Positions 26,824-35,463 of a stretch of 64,000 nucleotides of DNA are shown here, one piece after another; position 1 is the first letter of the stretch, and every line of letters starts with the position of its first letter. The notes below the pieces were generated by a model that saw only the letters and a program-made list of their open reading frames with translations, made no database searches and had not been told where the DNA came from. The stretch spans positions 186,001 to 250,000 of the forward strand of contig NZ_JAZDUE010000003.1 of the NCBI RefSeq assembly GCF_036350515.1, written 5' to 3'. Position numbers and translations under genes: made by a program. The DNA comes from Gordonia prachuapensis. Lineage in GTDB: Bacteria > Actinomycetota > Actinomycetes > Mycobacteriales > Mycobacteriaceae.

Positions 26824-29559
26824 TCAGCCCTGCGCCAGACGCCAGACGCGGTCGCGTGACATCGGCAGTTCGTACGGACGGACGCCGATCGCCCGCCTGA
26901 TGGCGTTGGCCAGGGCGGGCGCCACCGGGTTGTACGGGGACTCACTCATCGACTTCGCGCCGAACGGACCGAGTTCGTCAGACGTTTCGGCGAAATACAC
27001 CTCGGTGGTCGGCACATCGGCCATCTGCGGCACCCGATAGGTCCGGAACACGTTGGTCAGTGGTACCCCGCGCTCGAGCATGATCTCCTCGTACAGCGAT
27101 GATCCGATCGCCTGTGCGACACCGCCTTCCACCTGCCCGATGCATTGTGCCGGGTTCATCACCGTGCCGGCGTCGGCGGACTGGACCGACTGCAGGATCG
27201 TCACGACCCCGGTCTCGACGTCCACCGCGACCCGGAAGGCCTGCACGTTGAACGCGATCGAGCGGAACTCGCCGGTCTCCTCGCCGCACGCCTCGAGTCG
27301 ACGCGTCTGACCCGTGTCGTCGGCCGCGTCGATGAGTTCGCCGAAGGTGATCCGACGATCCCCGACGAGCGCGCCGTCGCGGTCGATCTGCACGGTGTCG
27401 GGTTCGGCCTCGGCCACGGTCGCCGCCAGGGTCACCATCGTCTCGCGCAGGGCGACGCACGCCGCGTGGATGGCCTTGCCCGCCACCGTCGTCCCGGCCG
27501 AGGCGAAGGCGCCGGTGTCGTAGTCGGCGGCGTCGGTGTCGCCGTGGCGCAACCGAATCCGGTCGAGGCCGGTGTTCATGGTGGTGGCGGCGATCTGGGT
27601 GTGCACCGTGGTGGTGCCGTTGCCGAACTCGGCGGTCCCCACGCCGACGCGGTACACGCCGTCTTCGTCGACACTGACTCGGACGCGGGCGATGTGGCCC
27701 CGTGGCGCCATCGTCGCGATGGCCGACAGGGCCATTCCCTCACCCACGCGCCACCGGTCACCGGCGGGTGGGTCCACGCCGTTGCCGCGCGCCAGCGCCT
27801 GCTGGGCGAGGTCGAGGCACTGATCGAGTCCGTAGCTGCCGAAGAGCAGATCCGGTTCCGGCTCCTCGTGCGCCATCAGCAGCGGGTCGCCGTCGGCCAC
27901 CATGTTGCGCCGTCGCAGGTCGAACGGGTCGAGGTCCAGGCGCAGCGCGAGCTCGTCGAGCGCCGACTCGACGGCGAAGATGACCTGCCCCAGGCCATAT
28001 CCGCGGAACGCCCCGGACGGCGGGTTGTTGGTGTAGACGACCTCGGCATCCACCCGCTTCACCGGGCAGTTGTACACCGAGATCGACTCGGCGCAGGCGT
28101 GGAACATCACCCCGATCGCGTGGTTGCCGTAGGCGCCGGTATCCGACAGCACGTCGATGCGTAGCGCCGTGAGACGTCCGGTGTCGTCGGCGCCGAGGTC
28201 GACGCGAACGCGGAACGGATGACGGTAGGTGGTCCGGGTCATCTCGTCGGCGCGACTCATCTCGTACCCGCAGGGTCGTCCGGTGCGCAGCACCGCCAGC
28301 GCCACCAGATCCTCGGTGAGCATCTCCTGTTTGCCGCCGAAACCGCCGCCGACGCGGGCACTGAACACGCGGATCCGGTCGCGGTCGAGGTCGAGGACGT
28401 GGGCGAGTTCGTCGCGGACGAGGAACGGAACCTGAGTGCTGGTCCGGATCACCAGCCGGCCGTCCTCGTCGAGCCACCCGATGCTGCCGTGGGTCTCCAA
28501 CTGCGCGTGGGACACCCGCCCCGTCGACCATGTGCCCGACACCGTCACGGGCGACGCGGCGAGCGCGTCATCGACGTCGCCTCCGAACCCGTGGTGGAAG
28601 TCGGCGATGATGTTGCGGTCGGCGTGGTTGACGCGATCGAGCGGGGTGCGGTCGGGGTGGATGACCGGCGCCCCGGGGCGGCGCGCCTCGTCGGGGTCGA
28701 ACACGGCGGGCAGCACGTCGTAGGTGACATCGATGAGGCGGCAGGCCTTTTCGGCGGCCGCCGGTGTATCGGCGACCACCGCGGCGACGCGCTGCCCGAC
28801 GAACCGTACGACGGAGTCGAGCATGAGGGTGTCGTCGGGGTCGTCCTCGCGGTGCTCGTGTCGGGCGGTGGAGAAGCGGCGGGTGGGCACGTTCTCATGG
28901 GTGAGGATGAGCTGCACACCCTCGACCCGTTCGGCGGCGGTGGTGTCGATCGCGGTGATGCGGGCGTGCGGATGGGGCGACGACAGCACCCGCAGATACG
29001 TCATCCCCGGCACGGCGGTGTCGAAGGTGTACGGCTCGGTGCCGGTGACCACCCGCCGGGCAGCCGGTGGCTCGGCCGATTCCCCGACCGTGCATCCGCC
29101 CCGGGGAGCGGACACGGGGTGGTCCGCGGCCGCGACGCCCTCGGCGATCGCCGCTCGGATCGGGCGATATCCCGTGCAGCGACAGAGATTTCCCTTCATG
29201 CGCCGCGGCAGGTCGTCGACGTCGGCGGCCTCGAGGGTGGATGCGGTGACGATCATCCCGGCCGTGCAGAACCCGCACTGGAACGCGAAGTTGTCGACGA
29301 ACGCCTGCTGCATCGGATGCAGGTCGGTGGGTGTGCCCAGCCCGGCGACGGTGGTCACCGAACGACCGTCGACGCGTTGCGCCGGATAGATGCACGAGTG
29401 CACGGGAACATCGTCGACGAGCACCGAGCACGCGCCGCAGTCACCGGCGTCGCAGCCCTTCTTTACCTCGAAATGCGCTGTCTCCCTGAGCAGGGTGCGC
29501 AGGCACTGGCCGGGACGGGGGTTCGCGTCCTGGTCGGTGCCGTTGACCGAGAACCTCAC
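26824..29559 (-). CDS. Molybdenum hydroxylase, fused [2Fe-2S] and molybdopterin subunit
   Basis: A 911-residue xanthine oxidase family protein. The N-terminus has a plant-type 2Fe-2S cluster (C36, C41, C44, C56) and a second cluster domain (C95, C98, C126, C128). From about 175 onward is the Moco domain, with GGGFGGKQEM, SGAFRGYGLGQ and the catalytic Glu in GPFGAKSMSE (usually GAKGxGE). No FAD domain is present; a separate FAD subunit is encoded immediately upstream and overlaps by GTGA. The iron-sulfur/Moco fusion resembles Desulfovibrio aldehyde oxidoreductase in layout. With the adjacent deaminase it may hydroxylate a purine such as hypoxanthine, xanthine or guanine; the substrate is unproven. 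Confidence 0.9.
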   Translation of the reverse strand: MRFSVNGTDQDANPRPGQCLRTLLRETAHFEVKKGCDAGDCGACSVLVDDVPVHSCIYPAQRVDGRSVTTVAGLGTPTDLHPMQQAFVDNFAFQCGFCTAGMIVTASTLEAADVDDLPRRMKGNLCRCTGYRPIRAAIAEGVAAADHPVSAPRGGCTVGESAEPPAARRVVTGTEPYTFDTAVPGMTYLRVLSSPHPHARITAIDTTAAERVEGVQLILTHENVPTRRFSTARHEHREDDPDDTLMLDSVVRFVGQRVAAVVADTPAAAEKACRLIDVTYDVLPAVFDPDEARRPGAPVIHPDRTPLDRVNHADRNIIADFHHGFGGDVDDALAASPVTVSGTWSTGRVSHAQLETHGSIGWLDEDGRLVIRTSTQVPFLVRDELAHVLDLDRDRIRVFSARVGGGFGGKQEMLTEDLVALAVLRTGRPCGYEMSRADEMTRTTYRHPFRVRVDLGADDTGRLTALRIDVLSDTGAYGNHAIGVMFHACAESISVYNCPVKRVDAEVVYTNNPPSGAFRGYGLGQVIFAVESALDELALRLDLDPFDLRRRNMVADGDPLLMAHEEPEPDLLFGSYGLDQCLDLAQQALARGNGVDPPAGDRWRVGEGMALSAIATMAPRGHIARVRVSVDEDGVYRVGVGTAEFGNGTTTVHTQIAATTMNTGLDRIRLRHGDTDAADYDTGAFASAGTTVAGKAIHAACVALRETMVTLAATVAEAEPDTVQIDRDGALVGDRRITFGELIDAADDTGQTRRLEACGEETGEFRSIAFNVQAFRVAVDVETGVVTILQSVQSADAGTVMNPAQCIGQVEGGVAQAIGSSLYEEIMLERGVPLTNVFRTYRVPQMADVPTTEVYFAETSDELGPFGAKSMSESPYNPVAPALANAIRRAIGVRPYELPMSRDRVWRLAQG

Positions 29560-30374
29560 CGGCCCACCTCGTCGGCGAGTTCGGTCCGGATCTCCTCGGC
29601 GAGCACCGCGGATACGCCGCGCCGCCAGTCGGCCGACCCGAGGGGGTCGGTGTAGTAGCCGTCGAGCGCGAGCACACGATCGCGGAGTTCGGTCGCCGCC
29701 GGCACCCCGGCGAAGCGTAGAAGCCTCGGACGCGCTGTCGCGGCGGTGATCCCGATGACCGTCGTGCCGTCCTCGTCGCGACGCCCGGTCAGTACCGCCC
29801 CCGACCGGCCGAGTTGGGCCAGTGCGATCTTGCCGAACGCGGTGTGTGCACGCATCGACGAGCCGGGGATGTCGACGGCGCGCAGCACTTCACCGCGCCC
29901 CAGGGCGTTGGTGCCGTTCCCGGTGACGAGGTCGGCGACGGCGACGCGACGGTCGGTGCCGTCGGGGCACCAGATCTCCGCCACCGCATCGAGTCCCGCG
30001 GTGAGCGACACCATGGAGGCCGCGGCGAACGAGCGGCAGATGTTGCCGCCCACCGTCGCGAGGTTCCAGATCTTGAACGAGGCGAGCAACGCGTTCACAC
30101 ACTGCGCGAAGAGCGGGTGTGCCCGCCACGCCGGGTGCGGTGTGAGCGTGGCGATCTCGGCGATCGGGCAGGTCGCCGCGATGCGTAATCCGGCGTCGGG
30201 CAACTCCTCGATGTGGGGCCAGTCCATCGTGGTCAGATCGACGATTCCGGTGGTGTCGACCTGTGGTTCGGAGAAGAACCAGGTGCCTCCGGCGACGAGA
30301 CTCTCGCCCGGCGCCAGCCGCAGGTCGTCACGCGTGCGGGCGTGACGGTAGGCCTCGACGGTGTGGAGATCCAT
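29556..30374 (-). CDS. Molybdenum hydroxylase FAD-binding subunit
   Basis: A 272-residue FAD-binding protein of the CO dehydrogenase medium-chain (CoxM/XdhB-like) type. The segment FKIWNLATVGGNICRSFAAA binds FAD as in the family's ATxGGN motif, and ALGRGEVLRAVDIP begins the C-terminal domain. It would pass electrons from the iron-sulfur clusters of the neighbouring subunit to NAD or another acceptor. The ATG at 30374 is preferred; the longer open frame to 30752 is antisense-like Arg-rich sequence inside the deaminase gene. It overlaps both neighbours (TGATG with the deaminase, GTGA with the Moco subunit), so the three are translationally coupled. Confidence 0.88.
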   Translation of the reverse strand: MDLHTVEAYRHARTRDDLRLAPGESLVAGGTWFFSEPQVDTTGIVDLTTMDWPHIEELPDAGLRIAATCPIAEIATLTPHPAWRAHPLFAQCVNALLASFKIWNLATVGGNICRSFAAASMVSLTAGLDAVAEIWCPDGTDRRVAVADLVTGNGTNALGRGEVLRAVDIPGSSMRAHTAFGKIALAQLGRSGAVLTGRRDEDGTTVIGITAATARPRLLRFAGVPAATELRDRVLALDGYYTDPLGSADWRRGVSAVLAEEIRTELADEVGR

Positions 30375-31723
30375 CACCCGGCCTTCGCGATGAGTCGGCG
30401 GTGTTCGGCGGCGACATCGGCGGCCACTTCCTCGGCGTCCACGGTGAGCACTTGATTGCCGGCCACCACGGGCCGCCCGTTGACCCAGCTGCCCGCGATC
30501 GGCGGGATGGCGCCCAACACCAACGCGGCCACCGGATCCTCGATTCCGCTGTGTGCCACCGATGTCAGGTCCCACAGGACGAGGTCGGCGAGCTTGCCGA
30601 CCTCGATCGATCCGGTGTCGGCCTCGCGGCCCAGCACGCGGGCACCGCCCACGGTGGCGAGCTCGATCGCGGTGCGGGTGGTCAGTGCGGTGGGTCCGCC
30701 CCGGGCGCGGGCCATGAGCACCGCCTGATGTGCCTCCTCGAGCAGCCGGCACGACTCGTTGGACGCCGCGCCGTCGACCCCGAGGCCGACCGGCACACCG
30801 GCGTCGACGAGGTCACGGGTGCGGCAGATCCGGTTTCCCAGCCGTGCGTTGGAGGTCGGGCAATGGGCGACCCCGGTGGAGGTGGCGGCGAGCCGGCCGA
30901 TCTCGTCGTCGTCGAACTCGATGCCGTGTGCGAACCACACGTCGTCGCCGACCCAGCCGACCGACTCCATGTACTGCAGGGGAGTGCAGCCGAAATGCTC
31001 GTCGCAGTACGTGTTCTCGTCGAGCGACTCCGCGAGGTGGGTGTGCATCCGGACGCCGAGTTCGCGGGCCAGACCGGCGGATTCGCGGAGGAGATCGGTG
31101 GTGACCGAGAAGGGGGAGCAGGGGGCCAACGCGATCCGCAGCATCGCGTCGGGCGAGGTGTCGTGCCAGCGCGCCACCGCGTCGGCGCTGGCGGTCAGGA
31201 TCTCGTCGATGCTCTGCACCACCGAATCCGGCGGCAGCCCACCATCCTTCTCCGACAGGTCCATGGACCCGCGGGTGGGGTGGAAGCGGAGGCCGACCGT
31301 GGCGGCGGCGTCGATCTCGGCGCCCAGGAGGTCGCCGCCCTCGGCGGGGAACACGTAGTGGTGATCGGTGGTCGTCGTACATCCGGACAGCGCCAGCGAT
31401 GTCAGCCCGCCGAGCGCAGCGGTCCGCACGGCCGTCTCGTCGATACCCGCCCAGATCGGGTACAGGGTCGTCAGCCACTGGAACAGGGTGTGGTCGGCGG
31501 CGAGGCCGCGGGTGACCCATTGGTACAGGTGATGGTGGGTGTTGATCAGCCCCGGCGTGAGTACGCAGCCGGTGCCGTCGATCCGGGTCACGTCGTCGGG
31601 AAGTGTCCCGGGCGGATCGCCGACCGCGACGATTCTCGTCCCGTCGATCAACACCGACGCCGCAGGCAGTTCGCGCCCGTCGGGGTCGACGGTGACGACG
31701 TGGGCGTTCTCGATCAAGGTCAT
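30374..31723 (-). CDS. Amidohydrolase, 8-oxoguanine deaminase/guanine deaminase type
   Basis: A 449-residue TRZ/ATZ-type amidohydrolase with the metal motif NTHHHLYQ (H63, H65), HTHLAES, a later HG segment and VDGAASNES containing the metal Asp. The THHHLYQ form is characteristic of 8-oxoguanine deaminases, which make urate from 8-oxoguanine; related members act on guanine, isoxanthopterin or triazines. It is first in a coupled operon with the molybdenum hydroxylase subunits, and a urate pathway lies 17 kb to the right, so a purine substrate fits. ATG 31723 is chosen; GTG 31741 is also in frame. Substrate confidence is moderate. Confidence 0.8.
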   Translation of the reverse strand: MTLIENAHVVTVDPDGRELPAASVLIDGTRIVAVGDPPGTLPDDVTRIDGTGCVLTPGLINTHHHLYQWVTRGLAADHTLFQWLTTLYPIWAGIDETAVRTAALGGLTSLALSGCTTTTDHHYVFPAEGGDLLGAEIDAAATVGLRFHPTRGSMDLSEKDGGLPPDSVVQSIDEILTASADAVARWHDTSPDAMLRIALAPCSPFSVTTDLLRESAGLARELGVRMHTHLAESLDENTYCDEHFGCTPLQYMESVGWVGDDVWFAHGIEFDDDEIGRLAATSTGVAHCPTSNARLGNRICRTRDLVDAGVPVGLGVDGAASNESCRLLEEAHQAVLMARARGGPTALTTRTAIELATVGGARVLGREADTGSIEVGKLADLVLWDLTSVAHSGIEDPVAALVLGAIPPIAGSWVNGRPVVAGNQVLTVDAEEVAADVAAEHRRLIAKAG

Positions 31724-31800
31724 GCGGGACACTCGCGTCACGCTACGACCATCGCATTACGGATGCGTTTCGACCACGCGCGGCACACGCAGACGTCCAC

Positions 31801-33276
31801 TCACACGTTCTGCACGGTGATCGGAGGCCGACGCGGAATCGCCAGGGCGAGGACGATCGCGAGTACGCAGGCACCCAGCGAGATGGACGACGCCCACAGA
31901 TATCCGGTCTCGGACGGGACACTGACCGGAGTGCCGTCGGCGTCGGGGACCGACAGCATCGACCAGGTGAGGATCATGCCGACGACGGCGGCCGACGTCG
32001 ACGTCCCGACCACTCTCATCAGCGCGTTCACGCCATTGGCCTCGCCGGTCTGCTCCACCCGGACCGACTGCATGATCAGCGCCGGCATCGCCGAGTAGGC
32101 CACCCCGAGGCCCGCGCCGATGAAGCAGGCGACCGCGAGCATGATGCCCCAGTTCATCGTCCAGGGCCCGCTCAGGGCGACGATGAAGACGATGTACCCC
32201 GCGCCGATCACGATGCCGCCGGTCGCCAGCGAGACGCGTGGGCCGAAGGCGGCGGTCAGCCGGGCGCTGACATGGGAGAACATGAACATCAGGATGCCGC
32301 TGGGCGCCAGCACGAGGCTGGCGGTGAGCATGTCGAGGCCGAGCCCGTCGGGTCCGGATGTCGGGGCCATCAGCAGCTGGATGGGGATCAGCTGCATCGA
32401 GTAGAAGGCGAACCCGGTCGCGATCGAGGCGATATTGGTCAGCAGAACCGGCCGCTGGGTCGCCACGTGTAGGTCGATGAGCGGGTTGGACCCGCGACGC
32501 TCCACGAACCACCACGCGACACCGACCACCACGAAGGCGGCGAACATCCCGAGCGTCAGCGGCGAGGCCCACCCCCACGTCGAACCCTTCGACAGCGGCA
32601 ACAGGAGGAAGACCAGCATCGCGGCGAGCCCGAGGGCACCGAGCAGGTCGAAACGGCCGCCTGTGCGGGTCGGGCTCTCCGGGACGGTGAGCGCGATCCC
32701 CAGGGCACCGGCGAGGGCGGCCGCGCCGCACGCCCAGAACAGTGCATGCCAGCTGACCTGTTGGGCGATGGCGGCGGCGAACGGCAGACCCAGCGCCCCG
32801 CCGATCCCCAGCGACGCGCTCATCGTCCCGACCGAGGAGCCGAGATGTCGCGGCGGCACGATGTCACGCATCACGCTGATGCCCAGGGCGATCGTGCCGA
32901 AGCCCAAGCCTTGGAGTGCGCGTCCCACCAGGAACGGAGGTAGCGAGGTCGACAGCGCGCAGACCACGGAACCGGCCGCGACACAGCCCATGCTCGCCAC
33001 CAGCATCAGGCGTTTGCCGTACATGTCGCCGAGGCGGCCGCCGATGGGTGTGATGACCGATCCCGCGAGCAGGGTGATGGTCAGCGCCCACGCCGTGTTG
33101 CCGGGGTCGGCGTCGAGCAAGGTCGGCAGCTGTGGGATCAACGGGACGATGATCGTCTGCATCAGGGCCACGACAATCCCGGCGGCACACAGGATGGTGA
33201 CGGCGAGCCGGGGATGACGTTCGGGTACGGCGACGGCGCCAGGGTCCTCGTCCACCGGCCGACACATCGCACTCAC
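31801..33276 (-). CDS. MFS transporter, DHA2 (14-TM, EmrB/QacA-like)
   Basis: A 491-residue major facilitator protein with about 14 membrane segments. The GGRLGDMYGKRLML loop is the MFS motif A, and the VGRALQGLGFGTIALG and GxxxGPxxGG-like GIGGALGLPFAAAIAQQ segments are typical of drug/proton antiporters. It is upstream of the purine deaminase/molybdenum hydroxylase operon on the same strand with about 78 bases between, so it could export or import a related compound; this is inference. The start is GTG 33276 or ATG 33267, neither with a good ribosome site. Confidence 0.85.
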   Translation of the reverse strand: MSAMCRPVDEDPGAVAVPERHPRLAVTILCAAGIVVALMQTIIVPLIPQLPTLLDADPGNTAWALTITLLAGSVITPIGGRLGDMYGKRLMLVASMGCVAAGSVVCALSTSLPPFLVGRALQGLGFGTIALGISVMRDIVPPRHLGSSVGTMSASLGIGGALGLPFAAAIAQQVSWHALFWACGAAALAGALGIALTVPESPTRTGGRFDLLGALGLAAMLVFLLLPLSKGSTWGWASPLTLGMFAAFVVVGVAWWFVERRGSNPLIDLHVATQRPVLLTNIASIATGFAFYSMQLIPIQLLMAPTSGPDGLGLDMLTASLVLAPSGILMFMFSHVSARLTAAFGPRVSLATGGIVIGAGYIVFIVALSGPWTMNWGIMLAVACFIGAGLGVAYSAMPALIMQSVRVEQTGEANGVNALMRVVGTSTSAAVVGMILTWSMLSVPDADGTPVSVPSETGYLWASSISLGACVLAIVLALAIPRRPPITVQNV

Positions 33277-33350
33277 TACTCACACACCTCCGAACGTTCA
33301 CGGTATCGAGTCGGAGTGCGCGGTGTCGCGGCAGTATCGCGAACGTCGGG

Positions 33351-33812
33351 TCAGGACACGGTGTACTCCGCGCTGCAGTCCTCGGTGCTGACACTGTTCG
33401 GGTTGAGGGTTCCGGTGCTCATGGCGCCGAGGACGAGCGCGATCCGGCCGGGCTCGGTGGCCACGTCGGGGATGGTGAGGACAGTCTCGGAACCGACGAC
33501 GCGTGCCGTCGTGTTGGCCACGCCGCTGTAGCCCGTGTCGAGGTTGGCCCAGCTCACCCGGAACTGCTGTGAGTACCCGATGAACGACCGGGAATCGGTG
33601 GTGAGGCGCAGTGTCACCTTGCCGGGCGCTGTCGGGGTGGCGCTGGCGGTGCTCTCGGCCCAGATCAGGGGCAGGTTGGGATTCGGGTAGGTGAACGAGC
33701 AGAGGGTGGTGGTGGGGGCGGCGGCTGCGGATGGCGCCGCGACGGCGCCGATACCGGTGGCGGCGAGGCCGGCCGCGGCGACGGTGGCGGCGATTCTGGG
33801 TGCACGATTCAT
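33351..33812 (-). CDS. Secreted protein of unknown function
   Basis: A 153-residue protein with a Sec signal peptide: a basic NRAPR start, a hydrophobic core and an Ala-rich cleavage region near 28-33. The mature part is rich in Thr, Ser and Val with two Cys, one near its start (TTTLCSF) and one near its end (STEDCSAEY), which could form one disulfide in a beta-sandwich. I do not recognise the family. AGGAGAATCCG precedes the ATG. It is followed by the MFS gene on the same strand, 74 bases away, and lies 60 bases after prpR. Confidence 0.7.
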   Translation of the reverse strand: MNRAPRIAATVAAAGLAATGIGAVAAPSAAAAPTTTLCSFTYPNPNLPLIWAESTASATPTAPGKVTLRLTTDSRSFIGYSQQFRVSWANLDTGYSGVANTTARVVGSETVLTIPDVATEPGRIALVLGAMSTGTLNPNSVSTEDCSAEYTVS

Positions 33813-33872
33813 CGGATTCTCCTGACGTTCGGTGGGCCCCACCGGGGACGTCGGAATCCGATGTGGTGTGCG

Positions 33873-35345
33873 TTACGTCGTCGGTTCGTCGAATGACGGG
33901 TCGGGGCGGTAGGGCACCGAGTCGCTGATCGTCGGGTCCGCGTGGATCGGCCGGCCGAGTTGCGGAAAGGCACGCTGTGGGCAGGCGGGGCGGTCGCACA
34001 CCTTGCACCCCGCGCCGATCGGAACCACGGTGCGCGGGTCGGACAGGTTGACGCCGGTGGAGTACACCAGACGCTCGGCGTGGGTGACGTCGCAGCCGAG
34101 GCCGATCGCGAAACTCTTGTGCGGGCTGAGGTATCCGTCGTGTTCGGTGGTCGTGCGGGCCAGCCAGAAGTACGACCGTCCGTCGGGCATGGACGACACC
34201 TGGGTGACGATCCGGCCGGGGGTGGCGAACGCATCGTGGACCACCCACAGCGGGCAGCTGCCGCCGACGCGGGAGAAGTGAAATGCCGTGGCGGACTGCC
34301 GTTTGGAGATGTTGCCCGCCCGGTCGACGCGGACGAAGATGAACGGGATCCCGCGGCTGCCCGGCCGTTGAAGGGTCGAGAGCCGGTGGCAAACCGTCTC
34401 GAAGCCGACCTCGAATCCGAGGCTCAGGAGCTCGATGTCATAGAGCGCGGCCTCGGCTGCGCGCCGGAAGATGTCGTAGGGGAGTAGCAGCGCGCCCGCG
34501 AAGTAGTTCGCCAGACCGATCCGCGCGACCGGAACCGATTCGCGACTGAGGTCCTCCGCCCCCGCCACGATCGCGTCGATCTCATCCGCTTGGGTGAGCA
34601 GTGCCAACTGCGTCGCCAGTTGGAAGGCGCGCTGCCCGGCGGTGAGGCGACCGGCGAGATGCACCACCCGCTCGTCGGGATCGAAACGGCGCTTGGGTGT
34701 CCGGGCGCGGGCCTGCGGATCACGGTCGTGGGCGATAGCGACGCGGATGCCGTGGTCACGGTCGAGTAGCTCGGCGAGCTGGAGGTCGAGACCTCCGATC
34801 GACAGGCCGTTGTCGGCGAAGATCTGTTCTGCGGCCTCGTCGAGCACCTCGATGTGGTTGCGGCGGTCGTAGAAGAAGTCCCGCACCTCCTCGAAGGGCA
34901 TCGGAGTCGATGCGGGTCGTGCCGGGTCGCCGGTCACCTGGGCGCGATAGGTCTCCAGTTCGTTCTCGGCGGCGGTCAACCGTCGGTGCAGACTCACCAG
35001 GGTCGACCCCACCGAGGGCATGCGAGCGACCAACTCCGAGATCTCCGCACGGCTGACGTCCGGTGTGTCCGGCTGCGCGGCGAGGACGTCGGAGAGATCG
35101 GCGACCAACCGGGCGTCCCCCTCGGCCGCGAAGTAATCGGCCTCCAGATCGAACTCACGCGACAGGGTGAGCAGGACGGGCACCGTGATAGGACGCTGGT
35201 CGTTCTCCAGCTGATTGACGTAGCTGGTGGACAGATCGATCCGACGCGCCAAGGCCGCCTGCGACAGTCCACGCTCGTCCCGGAGCCGACGCAGCCGCGC
35301 GCCGACGAACATCCGCCGCGCAGAACTCGCCGATGGTCGGGACAT
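33873..35345 (-). CDS. prpR: PrpR/RamB-type regulator of the methylcitrate cycle
   Basis: A 490-residue transcription factor with an N-terminal XRE-type helix-turn-helix (about 17-71), a middle region, and a C-terminal short-chain fatty acyl regulator domain. The C-terminal CKVCDRPACPQRAFP segment matches the Cys-rich region that holds an iron-sulfur cluster in mycobacterial PrpR. PrpR senses propionyl-CoA and activates prpDC. The gene is divergent from prpD, and the 118-base gap holds a TTGCG-CGCAA palindrome that suits its recognised TTTGCAAA-type site. ATG 35345 is preferred over an upstream in-frame start at 35363. Confidence 0.9.
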   Translation of the reverse strand: MSRPSASSARRMFVGARLRRLRDERGLSQAALARRIDLSTSYVNQLENDQRPITVPVLLTLSREFDLEADYFAAEGDARLVADLSDVLAAQPDTPDVSRAEISELVARMPSVGSTLVSLHRRLTAAENELETYRAQVTGDPARPASTPMPFEEVRDFFYDRRNHIEVLDEAAEQIFADNGLSIGGLDLQLAELLDRDHGIRVAIAHDRDPQARARTPKRRFDPDERVVHLAGRLTAGQRAFQLATQLALLTQADEIDAIVAGAEDLSRESVPVARIGLANYFAGALLLPYDIFRRAAEAALYDIELLSLGFEVGFETVCHRLSTLQRPGSRGIPFIFVRVDRAGNISKRQSATAFHFSRVGGSCPLWVVHDAFATPGRIVTQVSSMPDGRSYFWLARTTTEHDGYLSPHKSFAIGLGCDVTHAERLVYSTGVNLSDPRTVVPIGAGCKVCDRPACPQRAFPQLGRPIHADPTISDSVPYRPDPSFDEPTT

Positions 35346-35378
35346 GACGCCAGCATAGAACAACGATCATCCACAACA

Positions 35379-35410
35379 TTCGCAAAACTCGGTCCTTGCG
35401 TCCGCAAAAA
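35379..35410. promoter_or_regulatory. Candidate PrpR operator between prpR and prpD
   Basis: TTGCG-TC-CGCAA (35396-35407) is a perfect 5-bp-arm palindrome, and TTCGCAAAA lies at 35379-35387. Both are close to the RamB/PrpR site TTTGCAAA recalled from Corynebacterium and Mycobacterium. They lie 57-85 bases upstream of prpD and 34-62 upstream of prpR. Confidence 0.5.
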
Positions 35411-35451
35411 TATGCATCTGCCAGGTCTTTTCAACTGACAACAGGCCTGCG

Positions 35452-35457
35452 TACGGT
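35452..35457 (+). promoter_or_regulatory. Possible -10 element for leaderless prpD
   Basis: TACGGT fits TAnnnT and ends 6 bases before the prpD ATG. No Shine-Dalgarno sequence is visible, so the prpDBC-pyc mRNA may start at the initiation codon. Confidence 0.3.
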
Positions 35458-35463
35458 GCGGAC

